The notes: generated from the sequence alone by a model not told the origin. A stretch of 64,000 bases of DNA from Erythrobacter sp. (GCF_011765465.1 NZ_CP050265.1:3016425-3080424); one strand, 5' to 3'. Counted from the first letter of the stretch, positions 44,311 through 54,432 are shown. Program-made: numbers and translations.

Positions 44311-44653
44311 GACCCGTTTACCTCGTCTCTTGAGTGTGTCTGCACCTAGCCTGTGAGACGCTATTCGAGCGAGAGGATCAAAGCAGTTACCGGACGCTAG
44401 GTAATTTCCAGATGAATCAGGCTCAAGCACACCATAGTTTCATCATCGGATGAGTGAGCAAGCTCCGAGCGTCTTCGTGAAATGGAATGGTGAGACCCCC
44501 CGCTGTCAGTATCTGGGATATGGATCTGACCCTTACTGTCGGCTTGCGTTTGTCAGGCTTCGTTTGCCCAGCAGAGCTGGAGAAATTGGCATACGCTGCT
44601 AAGCTCTACGGCGCTGAAGCAGCGATATCGGGTTTGGGGCCAGTTGTGTCGAT
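44311..44653. other. divergent regulatory gap
   Basis: The 343 bases between the PAS-GGDEF-EAL gene (minus) and the FixJ-like gene (plus) hold no further gene that I can support. It should contain both promoters; no box was clear enough to mark. Confidence 0.5.
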
Positions 44654-45268
44654 ATGAAAACGAATAAAGTCTACATCGTTGATGACGATCCCGTGGTTAG
44701 GCGGCACCTCAAAAAGTTATGCGATCACGCATCGTTTTTCGCGATAACCTTCAGTTGTGGGAATGACTTCCTTCAATCGCTCAGTGAACTAGAGCCTGGC
44801 GTGATTTTGCTCGACATGAGAATGCCTGACATGAGCGGTCTCGAGGTGCTTGAGGCGATGGAAGGTGAGACGCGAGCATTTCCGACCCTGATATTTACCT
44901 CACATGCGGATATCTCTCTTGCTGTTCAGGCGGTTCGTTCGGGTGCGTTAGACTTCATGGAAAAGAGCACGCCTGCAACGGAGATTATCGAGCGGATCGA
45001 AGGAGCGTTTGACACTGCGAGCGAATGGGAGCGGAGGCGCGATGCCGCTGCTCAGGCATCAGCCGCAATTGCGAAACTCACGCCGCGTGAGAAGGAAGTG
45101 GCCGAGCTCATGTCGCATGGTTTCTCGAGTAAGCATATTGCCCGGCAACTCGATCTTAGCCCACGAACCGTTGAAGCTAATCGGGCTCGGATTCTCAAGC
45201 GTCTAAAGGTCGCAAGCTCGGCCGAAGCGATACGAATTTTTCTGGTCGCCGAATTAGCTGATATTTGA
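44654..45268 (+). CDS. FixJ-type response regulator
   Basis: A 204-residue two-domain response regulator. The receiver has the acid pocket (YIVDDDPVVRRHL), phospho-acceptor Asp54 in ILLDMRMPDMSG, and the Lys in DFMEKST. The LuxR helix-turn-helix is LTPREKEVAELMSHGFSSKH then IARQLDLSPRTVEANRARIL. Unlike the pseudo-receiver protein at 35433 it keeps all phosphorylation residues, so it is the likely output of the two hybrid kinases encoded next (gaps of 162 and 9 bases). Confidence 0.92.
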   Translation: MKTNKVYIVDDDPVVRRHLKKLCDHASFFAITFSCGNDFLQSLSELEPGVILLDMRMPDMSGLEVLEAMEGETRAFPTLIFTSHADISLAVQAVRSGALDFMEKSTPATEIIERIEGAFDTASEWERRRDAAAQASAAIAKLTPREKEVAELMSHGFSSKHIARQLDLSPRTVEANRARILKRLKVASSAEAIRIFLVAELADI

Positions 45269-45430
45269 TAGGAAACGCTAATCGGTTCATTCGTAAGGGG
45301 AATGCGCGAAGAGGATTGAGGGATCTGCAGCGTCCGATGTCGCTCTTCTTCGTGGTGATTGGGGCATGGAGCGCTGCAGCAAGGTGTCGCTTGTTTGAGC
45401 GTTTCGCCTGCTTGAAGGGGCAGTAAAAGT

Positions 45431-47524
45431 ATGCCAGCGTCTACACAGCGTCGCCTTGGCGTCGAGCGGAGCGAGGAGGGGCTTGAGCTGTCGCTCGATG
45501 AGATTGTTCGGCACGCGTTTCAACGCTTCCGGCCAGATGCCATAGTGGTAACGCGGCCCGACGACACGGGAGAACAGCGGGCCGTCAGCTATTTTCACTG
45601 CATCGATCAAGCAAACGCGGCCACGCAATTGGCCGATCACGCTGCGTCGGTCGCCGAAATTGCTGCACGAAGCGACCAGTCAATAAGGGGCCGGGTCGAG
45701 GCTGGTGCCGCACGATCCGGGTTACCAGAGCGGCCCCTTAATGATGTAAATCCGCCATTCTATATGGCTATGCCGATCAAGAGCGCCTCAACAGGTATAC
45801 TGGGCGTCTTTTGCGTCCTTTCCAGTAAGCGGCAGCGTTGGTCGCAACAGCGGCTTGACGAACTCGAATTCTTTGTGCGTGCCTGTTCAAACTGCATTGA
45901 TTTGAACAATATTATAGATAAATCAGAAAAAATCACCGATGACAATCCCGATATTTATCGTAAGCTTATAATAGCAGAGAGAAAATTTAATGATTTAGCC
46001 CGCAATGTGCCTGGCGCGATATTCGAATATATTATGCGCCCTGGTGTGCCAGATAGAATCGAGTTCATGTCTCCGGGTTGTTTTGACATTTGGGGATATA
46101 CGTCGGAGGAAATCGAATTTGATCCGACGTTGCTCTGGCAAGCCGTCTTTGACGAGGACCTGCCGGATATGCAGGCCTCCGTCCAGCGTTCCGCCGAGGA
46201 GCTTACACGTTGGCAGCATCGCTGGCGCATCCGCACGAAATCTGGGTTGATCAAGTGGCTGCAGTCCTATGGCACGCCATTCCGGCTGGATGACGGGGGA
46301 ACCTGTTGGAACACCCTGATCCTTGATGTCAGCGTGGAGCAGAATGCGCAGCTCGCCCTCGCGGAAAACACCCGGCTTATACACGAGGCGCAGAAAATTC
46401 ATTCGATCGGGCGGGTTGCGGGTGGGGTCGCCCATGACTTTAATAACATCCTAGCGGTCATTAGCGGCAATGCCGAAAGCATAGATACCGACAAGCTCTC
46501 GCGAGAGGATCGCGAAGCAGTGAAAGAGATTGTTTTAGCATCTAATCGGGGCGCTGAATTGACAAAGCAGCTGCTCGGCTTCGCGCGGCGTTCCGAACTG
46601 AAGCCGAAAGCTCTCAATCTCAGCAGCGTGATATCAAGTATCGGGAGTATGCTTCGGCGTGTCTTGCCGGCGAATATTTCGTTAGAAACGGCGCTCACGG
46701 CCGGCCTATGGACCGCTAATATTGATCGTGGCTTACTCGAAAACGCGCTACTTAATCTCGTCATCAATGCGCGCGACGCTATGCCGGAAGGAGGGGCGCT
46801 CACCATTGAAACTGCAAACGTTCGCATTTCAGATGACTATGTTGAAGCGCGCCAGGAGGAGATACCTCCGGGTCGCTACGTTATGGTGGCTGTGACCGAC
46901 ACCGGCACCGGGATCGCAGAGGAACTGCTTCCACAGCTGTTCGAGCCTTTTGTAACGACCAAGGGTCCTAATGAGGGCACCGGGCTCGGCCTAGCGATGG
47001 TCGACGGCTTCGTGCGACAATCTGGAGGCGCCGCACGCATCTATTCCGAACTGGGCCATGGGACTTCGGTGAAGCTCTATTTCCCCGCCACATCCGATAT
47101 GCCGCATGAAGAGTCGCAGTCGAATCGGAAAGCTTCCGGATCGGCCAGTGCGGCCGTCCGTATTCTCCTCGTTGAAGACCAAGAAGCGGTCCGCCGGATC
47201 GTCGAGAAAATGCTCAGTTCGGCGGGATACACTGTCGTCGCTGTCGGTCGCGCCGATGAAGCTTGGGACGTTTTTGAGAAGGCTCCTAGCGAGTTCGACG
47301 TCGTCGTCACCGACATCGTAATGCCTGGCAAGCTCCAAGGTCCTCAACTTGTTAAGGCTATACGCGCGATCCGAAGAGACATCCCGGCTCTGTTCATGTC
47401 GGGATATCCGCACGAGGCAAATGTGCATGGCAACGGGGTGCGCGACACCGACATTTCGCTCATGAAACCGATCAGGCGCGGCGAACTGCTGACCGCTGTT
47501 GATCGCCTTGTGCGTTTGATCTGA
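45431..47524 (+). CDS. hybrid histidine kinase (GAF-like, PAS, receiver)
   Basis: A 697-residue cytoplasmic kinase. The N-terminus (about 15-165) looks like a GAF-type sensor (PFYMAMPIKSASTGILGVFC), followed by a PAS domain (about 180-300, IEFMSPGCFDIWGYTSEEIE), HisKA with His335 in GGVAHDFNN, HATPase (NARDAMPEGGALT, DTGTGIAEEL, GTGLGLAMVDGF) and a receiver with Asp628 (VVTDIVMPG). The signal is unknown; the GAF fold is weakly supported. It lies 162 bases after the FixJ-like gene and 9 bases before a second kinase, so the three are probably one operon. GAAGGGG is placed 8 bases before the ATG. Confidence 0.9.
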   Translation: MPASTQRRLGVERSEEGLELSLDEIVRHAFQRFRPDAIVVTRPDDTGEQRAVSYFHCIDQANAATQLADHAASVAEIAARSDQSIRGRVEAGAARSGLPERPLNDVNPPFYMAMPIKSASTGILGVFCVLSSKRQRWSQQRLDELEFFVRACSNCIDLNNIIDKSEKITDDNPDIYRKLIIAERKFNDLARNVPGAIFEYIMRPGVPDRIEFMSPGCFDIWGYTSEEIEFDPTLLWQAVFDEDLPDMQASVQRSAEELTRWQHRWRIRTKSGLIKWLQSYGTPFRLDDGGTCWNTLILDVSVEQNAQLALAENTRLIHEAQKIHSIGRVAGGVAHDFNNILAVISGNAESIDTDKLSREDREAVKEIVLASNRGAELTKQLLGFARRSELKPKALNLSSVISSIGSMLRRVLPANISLETALTAGLWTANIDRGLLENALLNLVINARDAMPEGGALTIETANVRISDDYVEARQEEIPPGRYVMVAVTDTGTGIAEELLPQLFEPFVTTKGPNEGTGLGLAMVDGFVRQSGGAARIYSELGHGTSVKLYFPATSDMPHEESQSNRKASGSASAAVRILLVEDQEAVRRIVEKMLSSAGYTVVAVGRADEAWDVFEKAPSEFDVVVTDIVMPGKLQGPQLVKAIRAIRRDIPALFMSGYPHEANVHGNGVRDTDISLMKPIRRGELLTAVDRLVRLI

Positions 47525-47533
47525 AGGGCAGGC

Positions 47534-49357
47534 ATGGATGAGCCCGTCGAACTCGAACTCTTACGGTTCGCCTGTCAAGCGAACCGTAGCGGTGCATGGC
47601 GCTTCGAAATTTCCGAGGACCGAGTCACCTGGACTCCGGTGCTTTATGAACTTTTCGGGTTGGACGAGGGCCAAGAGATCAATTTCGATCTCGCAATGTC
47701 CTTTTTTGCGTCAGAAAGTCGCAAGCGATTGGTTGCATCCGTCGAAGAATGTGTTCGCACTGGGAAAAGCTACAATGAGGTGCTCGCGGTCCGGGACACG
47801 ACTGGCAAGCCCTTCTGGGCAAGGGCGCTGGGATTTCCCGAAACGGGTGCGGACGGCACGATCGTAGCGTTGCGCGGCGCGTTCCAGGATATTTCGGAGG
47901 AGCGTGAAGCCACAACGGCGCTGAAAGACGCGGAAAGCAACCTTGCCTCGGTTCTCGAACTGATGCCGGACGGCTTCTTCGTGGTCAACGAGGACTGGGA
48001 ATTCACCTTTCTCAATTCTGCCTCCGAAGCGATGCTTCAGCGCGTCCCTCGCGATCTGATTGGGCAGAACCTCTGGAAGGAATTTCCCGAAGCGCGTGGA
48101 TCACAGTTCGAGGAAGTCTATCGCCGCACCATGGATACCGGTGTTTCGGAGCTGTTCACCGAATATTTTGGGCCGCTCAAGACATGGTTTCGGGTCGCGA
48201 CCCACCGAACGCTTAACGGAATGGCCGCTCACTTTCGCGACGTCACTGAGGAATTCGCGCAGCGGGAAAAAGAACAGAAGACCGAGAGACTGGCCTTGCT
48301 CGGCCAGCTGGCGGGCGGAGTGAGTCATGATTTCAACAATCTCATGTCCGTAATACTTGGCAATCTCGAAATGCTGCCCCTAGTCCAAGATGAGGGCGAA
48401 CGCGCTACCCTGATAGAAGAAGCGGTTGAAGCTATCGAGCGTGGGCGCACACTTAACGAGAGTCTTCTGGCTTTCGCCGGGCGTTCGAGCCTTGAGCCTA
48501 CGAAGGCGAATCTTTCGGCCTTCCTCGACCGAATCAGGCCGATGATCGAGCGAACGCTTCCCTCGCGGATCGCCCTAAGGTTCCGCGTTGATGACAATGT
48601 GCCATCTGTCGAGCTGGACGAAGCGATGGCCGAAAGCTGTCTTTTGAACCTCGTGCTCAACGCGCGTGATGCTATCGCGGGAACGGGAGTGATCGAGATC
48701 TCGCTCTCGAAAGTTGCCCGGGGCGGCAAAGATTGGGCACGGGTTGCGGTATCTGACACCGGCTGCGGGATTCCTGAAGATCTCCGTGAGCGGATTTTTG
48801 AGCCATTTTTCACCACCAAGAGCAAGGCCCTGGGCTCGGGGCTCGGCCTTGCCCGGGTAAAAGGTTTCGTCGAACAGGTCGGCGGGCTCGTGACAATGCA
48901 AAGCGAGACGGACCGCGGGTCGGTTTTTGCGATGCACTTTCCCGTCGAGACGTCTGTCGAGACAGGGACGGGAGACAGGCCCGGGGCGCTGAAAGGCGCT
49001 CCTATCGCGCTTGTCGTCGACGACGATCCGGCGGTGGCGAAAGTGACAGCTAGAATGTTCACATCCCTCGGACTCTTCACACTGACCGCCTGCGATCCGG
49101 AGCACGCAAGGGTCACGCTCAAGGAGCGCGATGATATCGCGGTGCTCATAACCGACGTGATTATGCCAAGGCTCAGCGGGGTCGAATTGGCGAGGGAGGC
49201 GAGGCGCTTAAACCCCGCGATCGAAGTCGTCTTCATATCGGGTTATCCGGAAGAGGACCTTATGGTCGACGGGGTCGGCCGCTCTGTGTATTTGCAAAAG
49301 CCGGCGAGACGGTGGGAGGCCGAGGCGATCGTGAAGGACTTCGGCCTGAGTCATTAG
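47534..49357 (+). CDS. hybrid histidine kinase (two PAS, receiver)
   Basis: A 607-residue cytoplasmic kinase: PAS1 (about 5-122, GAWRFEISEDRVTWTPVLYE), PAS2 (about 130-240, MPDGFFVVNEDWEFTFLN), HisKA with His265 in GGVSHDFNN, HATPase (LNARDAIAGTG, DTGCGIPEDL, GSGLGLARVKGF) and a receiver with Asp541 (ITDVIMPRLSG). It resembles the preceding kinase in its catalytic part but has different sensing domains, so the operon may join two signals onto one FixJ-like output. The start is 9 bases after the previous stop. Confidence 0.9.
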   Translation: MDEPVELELLRFACQANRSGAWRFEISEDRVTWTPVLYELFGLDEGQEINFDLAMSFFASESRKRLVASVEECVRTGKSYNEVLAVRDTTGKPFWARALGFPETGADGTIVALRGAFQDISEEREATTALKDAESNLASVLELMPDGFFVVNEDWEFTFLNSASEAMLQRVPRDLIGQNLWKEFPEARGSQFEEVYRRTMDTGVSELFTEYFGPLKTWFRVATHRTLNGMAAHFRDVTEEFAQREKEQKTERLALLGQLAGGVSHDFNNLMSVILGNLEMLPLVQDEGERATLIEEAVEAIERGRTLNESLLAFAGRSSLEPTKANLSAFLDRIRPMIERTLPSRIALRFRVDDNVPSVELDEAMAESCLLNLVLNARDAIAGTGVIEISLSKVARGGKDWARVAVSDTGCGIPEDLRERIFEPFFTTKSKALGSGLGLARVKGFVEQVGGLVTMQSETDRGSVFAMHFPVETSVETGTGDRPGALKGAPIALVVDDDPAVAKVTARMFTSLGLFTLTACDPEHARVTLKERDDIAVLITDVIMPRLSGVELAREARRLNPAIEVVFISGYPEEDLMVDGVGRSVYLQKPARRWEAEAIVKDFGLSH

Positions 49358-49806
49358 GGTGCGCATTCTCCGCGCGCGACACAAGTGATCTTCGAGAAAT
49401 CGACTTCGCGGTAGCTGCGATGGTATGTCTTGCGGCGATTGGGTGTCGGAGCCTTCGATCATCCCACGTCCCTGGGGGAAAAGCGTTCAGAGCTCGACTA
49501 AGAGGAATGCGACGACGCTGATGTGAGGGGCTGTAGTCTCGTTTCAGGGCGGTGAAGCCATGCGACAGTAGCGCACCTCAAGCCCAAACAACTCCTGGCA
49601 TCGACCCGGTTAATCAAGGTTAGCGTATTTCTACGCATTCACCTTACGCTATAATCTTCTTACCGCTTAACAATAATGAACGCGAGGTTAGGAGCTCGTC
49701 GGTCAATCTAGGAATAAACGCTTTCGTATCGCCGAAAAATCACAAAATTGCCAAATCACTTAATAGATTTTTCGGATGAAGTAATATATCATCGGAAGAG
49801 GTCGTG
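49358..49806. other. intergenic stretch, AT-rich on the right
   Basis: About 450 bases between the kinase operon and the winged-helix gene. The bases from about 49660 are AT-rich and likely hold the promoter of the latter. No gene or clear terminator found. Confidence 0.5.
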
Positions 49807-50268
49807 ATGAAGTATGAGAGCTTAGATGATCTTACTGCAGCGATTCAATCTGCGAATGCAGTTAAAATTGATGTAACAATATTAAGTGAAGATCAATGCA
49901 AGGCTCGTAAGGCCGAATCGCCATGTGAGGGCGATAGGTCCATAGATGAAATTGCAAAAAAGATTTATCGTGCTCGACGAAAAAGGGACGTGATTTTTGA
50001 AGATTACTCGATTTTTGGGGAGCCAGCATGGGACATATTGCTAGACTTATTTGTCAATAATTCGGTCGGTCGAAGTGTCTCAGTTAAGAGCGCCTCGCTT
50101 GGATCGGCAGCTCCAGACACGACTGCACTGCGTTGGTTGAGGGTCTTGGAGCGATCCGGGTTGATTCATTTTACTCAGGATCAGTCAGATGGAAGGCGTA
50201 AACTGATTAGCCTGACCCAAGAGGGTGACCAACAAATGCGCCGTTACCTGCTGGCTGTCGCGAGCTGA
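49807..50268 (+). CDS. winged-helix (MarR-like) regulator, paralogue B
   Basis: A 153-residue protein paralogous to the one at 34224-34685. Shared signatures: RRKRDVIFEDYSIFGEPAWD, ILLDLF, VSVKSASLGSAAPDTTALRW and LERSGLIHFTQDQSDGRRKL. The N-terminal 40 residues differ. The gene is strikingly AT-rich (long runs such as gaaattgcaaaaaagattt) compared with the rest of the window, which suggests recent acquisition. The ATG at 49807 follows GGAAGAGG by 7 bases; the GTG one codon earlier is less likely. Confidence 0.78.
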   Translation: MKYESLDDLTAAIQSANAVKIDVTILSEDQCKARKAESPCEGDRSIDEIAKKIYRARRKRDVIFEDYSIFGEPAWDILLDLFVNNSVGRSVSVKSASLGSAAPDTTALRWLRVLERSGLIHFTQDQSDGRRKLISLTQEGDQQMRRYLLAVAS

Positions 50269-50290
50269 CTCCGTTACGTAGCGCCGGCAC

Positions 50291-51046
50291 TCACTGTGGT
50301 AGCCAGAAGATGACCGTTGCTGCGATGCAGATGGCAGATATGAACGCCTCGGCGCAGCGGTCGGAACGAGTGTGGATGCGCCGCCAGTCCTTAAGTTTGC
50401 CGAAGATATTCTCGATTTTGCTACGATTGCTGTAGAGGGCCATGTCGTGCGGCAGGGGCGCTTTTCGGTTCTCCATGGATGAGAGTCAGGCGGTGATTGC
50501 GCGCTCGGCAAAGGTGTGAACTGACCAGTCGGCATCATAGCTGCGGTCGGCGAGCAACGCCGTGGCATTGGTGCAGGCATCCATCATCAACGCCGCTCCT
50601 TTTGTAGTCGCTCATCTGCCCTTTGCTGTGCAGCATGATCAATTATCGTCCCTTGCCATCGCAGAGTGCGTGGGGCTAAAGGTTCAAGCTGCCCTCGGTG
50701 CACCCGATACGTTTGATTAGGTGCCCTTTTTTCAGGCTTGCCTCCCCGTGCGCCTTGAGATGAGTGGTCTCGAGCATCAGCCGGTTGGGCTTCCACCCTT
50801 GTCGGCGAGGTTCGTGAATATCCATTTTCACACGCCTAGGCGGCTCCAGCGGATAAACATATTGTAGACCGTTTTGTGCGGGCCACAACCTGCCGGTGCA
50901 TCGCGCCAGCGCAAGCCGTTCCTGATCATGAAAATGATGTCGCTAACGACCCGCCGATCATTCATATGCGGGATGCCGTAAAATAGAGGAACATCGGGCT
51001 AAACCCGCCCCATCTGCGCCTCGCTCAACAACCACGGCTCGGACAT
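50291..51046 (-). pseudogene. IS5-family transposase, multiply broken
   Basis: The minus strand reads through pieces of an IS5-type (IS427-like) transposase in several frames: start MSEPWLLSEAQMGRV (51046 downward), a middle with GLRWRDAP and CGPHKTVYNMFIRWSRL, and an end ENRKAPLPHDMALYSNRSKI, then ENIFGKLKDWRRIHTRSDR and AICIAATVIFWLPQ. Several stops and frameshifts lie between, so it is dead. It follows the winged-helix gene in convergent direction. Confidence 0.8.
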
Positions 51047-51250
51047 CGGTAGCACACCTCCTCGGTGCCGTTATTGAAGCGGGAGGCATGAGGAGCACTG
51101 TCAAGCCATCGCCGCCAGCGCAACGATTTCATGGGGCCTGATCCTACTTAGAAGCGATCCATCGCTATGTGGCGAAAAGCCGAATGGTGATTTCGTGATG
51201 CTCGGATATTCATCTATCAGCGATTAGAGCCCGGCATAGTGCCCACCGCT

Positions 51251-51300
51251 TGCTAACCTTGGACCGCCCGGGTCTGGAATCTTACGCCTTGATGAGGTCG
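51251..51300 (-). repeat. IS3 type-A end remnant
   Basis: About 45 bases match the orfB 3' end of the IS3-type element at 59446-60302: CTTGGACCGCCCGGGTCTGG here against CTTGGACCGCTCGGGTCTGG there, followed by a related TTACGCCTTG / TTCCGCCTTG. It is a bare scar with no terminal repeat visible. Confidence 0.55.
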
Positions 51301-51388
51301 GTGAGCTGATCTTTCCGTCCAAAATGCGTAAATCCACCTAAGCGGGGTCATACTGTTTTGACCGAGGTCTATCTTTCATAGTGACCGA

Positions 51389-51673
51389 ATGACGCGGTCC
51401 TTTCCCGGTATCGCCTTGTTCGCCATGGCTTTCCTGCCTGTCGCAGGAGCCGGGGCGGAGCCGGGAGATGCGCGGCGAAGCGAAGCGGGCGGGAATTCCA
51501 AACCCCCGCCGGCAAGTGCGACCGCCTCTGCCCGGGTTCTTCCGGGCGAGCGGCTGAACTGGTCCTCGGCCCCGCCCGGAAGGCCCTATACGCATGAGAC
51601 TTCGGGTCGCGCCGATGTGTCTCATTCCAGAGTTGCGCGCCGGCCCACCGGGGCGGCGAGGGAAGGGAGGTGA
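51389..51673 (+). CDS. possible small secreted protein
   Basis: A 94-residue frame with a signal-peptide-like N-terminus (TRSFPGIALFAMAFLPVAGA, possible cut after AGA) and a Pro/Ser/Arg-rich remainder of low complexity. It ends 6 bases before the PilZ gene, so the two could be co-transcribed. The tail does not look like a folded domain, and the gene may be a truncated remnant. Coding is uncertain. Confidence 0.4.
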   Translation: MTRSFPGIALFAMAFLPVAGAGAEPGDARRSEAGGNSKPPPASATASARVLPGERLNWSSAPPGRPYTHETSGRADVSHSRVARRPTGAAREGR

Positions 51674-51679
51674 CATTCT

Positions 51680-52387
51680 ATGTCGATTTCGCATGATGGC
51701 CTGAACAACGCGCCGTTTGTCGAGGGGGGCGTTGGCGACAATGACGAACTCGACGAAGCGTTTGATTCGCATGACGAAACATCGGTCCAGCAGGCTGCGG
51801 CGAGCCCCGATCGCCGTGCGGACCGGCGCGTGGTGTCCGCCTTCCGCCCCGGCTGCGTGCTCGCCGAGGGTCGCATGCTGCTCGGCATCATCCGCAACCT
51901 GTCGGCGGGCGGGGTGATGATTGAGCTCGACGAGCCTCTCGAGCCGGGCACGCGGGTGCGCTATTTCTGGGACGAGACCAACGTCATCGACGCCGTCGTC
52001 GCGTGGAGCGAAGGCCGCCGCCACGGGCTCGACAATGCCGAGGCCGCGCGCCCCTTCGACAATCCCTTCCCCTACCGCTCGGTCCGCGTCCCCTGCGCCA
52101 TGCGCGCCGAGATCTGGGCGCAGGGCAACCGCCACTTCGCCACGCTCGAGAACCTGTCGCTGGGCGGCATGCGGGTGAGCGGCTTTCGCGCCCCGCGCGG
52201 CGCGCTGCTCACCGTGCGGCTCGGCGCGGTCGAGCTGGCGGGGGCGAGCGTGCGCTGGTCGCGCGACGGCGAGACCGGCATCCGCTTCGCCAAGCCGCTC
52301 ACCCGCGACGAGCTTTCACGCATCCTTAGCGGCATGGGCGCTGGCGATAGGGAGGAATCGGAGGTCAACGCGGACGACATAGGCTAG
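51680..52387 (+). CDS. tandem PilZ-domain protein
   Basis: A 235-residue soluble protein with an acidic N-terminus (to about residue 40) and two PilZ domains. PilZ-1 has RADRR (RxxxR) and NLSAGG (NxSxxG), matching c-di-GMP binding. PilZ-2 has NLSLGG but only an RSVR-type spacing before it, so binding there is doubtful. It ends 151 bases before the converging chemoreceptor gene. Together with the GGDEF-EAL proteins nearby it points to c-di-GMP control of a surface or motility trait. Confidence 0.88.
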   Translation: MSISHDGLNNAPFVEGGVGDNDELDEAFDSHDETSVQQAAASPDRRADRRVVSAFRPGCVLAEGRMLLGIIRNLSAGGVMIELDEPLEPGTRVRYFWDETNVIDAVVAWSEGRRHGLDNAEAARPFDNPFPYRSVRVPCAMRAEIWAQGNRHFATLENLSLGGMRVSGFRAPRGALLTVRLGAVELAGASVRWSRDGETGIRFAKPLTRDELSRILSGMGAGDREESEVNADDIG

Positions 52388-52538
52388 CCGCCGTTATCCT
52401 CGTTCCCTGACTCGAAGTCGAGCGATCACCGCACAACGTCTCATTTCCTTGATCCTGCGCCGCGCACTACGAGGCGTATTCAGGAAACCCGTCCTACAGG
52501 AACCCGGACACGAGCCTCGCAGCGGGGCGCAGGGCCGG

Positions 52539-54092
52539 TCAGAAGTCGCTCCAGTCCTCCTCGATGCCGGGTGCATCTGCTGTCACCTGAAGTGCAAGAT
52601 TGCCTAAAGCGCGTGGTGTCGGCCGCCGTCGCTGGACGTGATGCTTCACTGTTGTCACGCGACGCGCCTCCGTTGCATCGAGATCGACTCCGGCGGGTGA
52701 TGGATCGACTTCGAAGGCATTGACAGTTGAGTGGAGCTTGTCGGCCTCATGCGCGAGCGAGCTTGCGGCAGCGGTGCATTCCTCGGCCATGGCGGCATTC
52801 TGTTGGGTCGATTGGTCCAGCTCGCCCACCGCCGTATCAATCTGCGAGAGGCTCTCGGCCTGCTCTTCTGTCGAGCTGGCGATCGCTTCGATTGAACCGG
52901 TCAGTTCAGATACGGCCTCTGCAATGAGGTCAAAAGCCTTTCCGGTGCGCTCGACCAGAGCGACTCCAGAAGAGACCTGCGTGCTAGTGCCGGTGATCAG
53001 GGACTTGACCTCCTCAGCCGCCGATGAGCAGCGCTGGGCCAGTGCGCGCACCTCGCTTGCGACAACCGCGAAGCCCTTGCCGCTCTCTCCGGCGCGTGCC
53101 GCTTCGACCCCGGCATTCAAGGCAAGTAGGTTGGTTTGAAAGGCAATCGCATCGATAACCCCGATAATATTGGTGATTTCCTCGCTTGATTGCTCAATCT
53201 GTCCCATCGCCTCGCCTGCTTCCGCGACGATCTTTGCACCTTCGGCAGCCCTAGCGTTTGTTTCTCTGATGGTTCCGCGCGCTTTGCTTGCAGTCTTGCG
53301 AGTCTCGCGCACCCGTGTGGCGACCTGCGTAACGGCCGCAGCCGTCTCCTCCAGATTGGCTGCTTGCTGTTCGGTTCTGCGTGCCAGGTCATCTGAAGCC
53401 GTCTGGATCTCGCTTGATCCGGTCGTGATCGTGCCGACACCGTCGATTACGGCGGCGACCGTCTTATGGAGCGCGGCAACGGTTGAATTGAAATCCTTCG
53501 CGACCTTGGCGTATTCTGAAGGTAGATTGACCGGATCGATGTTGAGCTTGCCGGTCGCCATCTTCGACAAGGCTTCCCCAAGGACTTCGTTGAGCGAGCT
53601 GACCTTGTTGTTGATGTCCAAGAAATAGGAAGACAGCGCGATGTCCACGTCCAGTAGCGAGACCTTCACAAGTGCTGCAACTCGGCGGGCCTCGGCGCGC
53701 TTCCAAGGCAAAAGAGACTTCCAACCTGGCGCAATCATCTGTGTGACCAGATCATCGAGAATGCGCGCATAGCTTCCGACATACCATTTTGGCTCGAGGC
53801 CAATGCGTGCATGAACGCTGCCGATATGATCGGATCGCTTCAGGAACGTGTCATCAAGCCCGTCGGTAAAAGCGCTTTGCCAATGACGCGCCTGAGCCTT
53901 GCGGGCTCGCTCCATCGAGCCGGGATCGGTGAACTTGGCTGCGAGATCGCCGCGTCCGGCTACCTCCCGATAGAACCCATCAAGCGCACCTTCCATGGCG
54001 CGCGCGATACTGCGACTGACGCTTTGATATACCGGATCCTTGGCTTTTAGTCCATAATAATCAAGACGTTCGGTTAGTTCTGACGTATTCAT
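52539..54092 (-). CDS. globin-coupled methyl-accepting chemoreceptor
   Basis: A 517-residue soluble sensor of the HemAT type. The N-terminal globin domain (about 1-165) has the globin-coupled-sensor motif [16 protein letters not shown], with His94 as likely haem ligand, so it should sense oxygen or another gas. The signalling domain (about 210-470) has the hairpin tip [20 protein letters not shown] with [20 protein letters not shown]. The C-terminus ends in DWSDF, like the NWETF-type pentapeptide that tethers CheR/CheB. No transmembrane helix. The ATG at 54092 ([10 protein letters not shown]) is chosen over a start 8 codons earlier. No che genes lie in the window, so its partners are elsewhere. 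Confidence 0.93.
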   Translation of the reverse strand: MNTSELTERLDYYGLKAKDPVYQSVSRSIARAMEGALDGFYREVAGRGDLAAKFTDPGSMERARKAQARHWQSAFTDGLDDTFLKRSDHIGSVHARIGLEPKWYVGSYARILDDLVTQMIAPGWKSLLPWKRAEARRVAALVKVSLLDVDIALSSYFLDINNKVSSLNEVLGEALSKMATGKLNIDPVNLPSEYAKVAKDFNSTVAALHKTVAAVIDGVGTITTGSSEIQTASDDLARRTEQQAANLEETAAAVTQVATRVRETRKTASKARGTIRETNARAAEGAKIVAEAGEAMGQIEQSSEEITNIIGVIDAIAFQTNLLALNAGVEAARAGESGKGFAVVASEVRALAQRCSSAAEEVKSLITGTSTQVSSGVALVERTGKAFDLIAEAVSELTGSIEAIASSTEEQAESLSQIDTAVGELDQSTQQNAAMAEECTAAASSLAHEADKLHSTVNAFEVDPSPAGVDLDATEARRVTTVKHHVQRRRPTPRALGNLALQVTADAPGIEEDWSDF

Positions 54093-54432
54093 TGGATGAT
54101 GCTCCAGTGGCCTCAATGTGCCGGATCTGGTGCAACGCCCCTGCGCTGGAAAGAATCATCGTTACCCTTACGAACTCGAAGTCCGCAGGCCATTCTGGCA
54201 TCTGCAGACATTCTGTTTATTCAGTACCTAAAACTTCCGTCCTTTGCGGTTAGGGCTGCACGATCCAATCAGAAAAGTAGCATCCTGAGCCTAAGCCAAA
54301 GCCCTCGTTGCCATCCGGGGAATCCCAGATTCAATATTCATCGAGGATCGCCCGCTCCTAGCGCAGCGCTGGTGGTTTGAGCCAAGCACGGTGCCCGCAT
54401 TCTTCGTCGCGCTATAGATTTCGATGGAGCGG

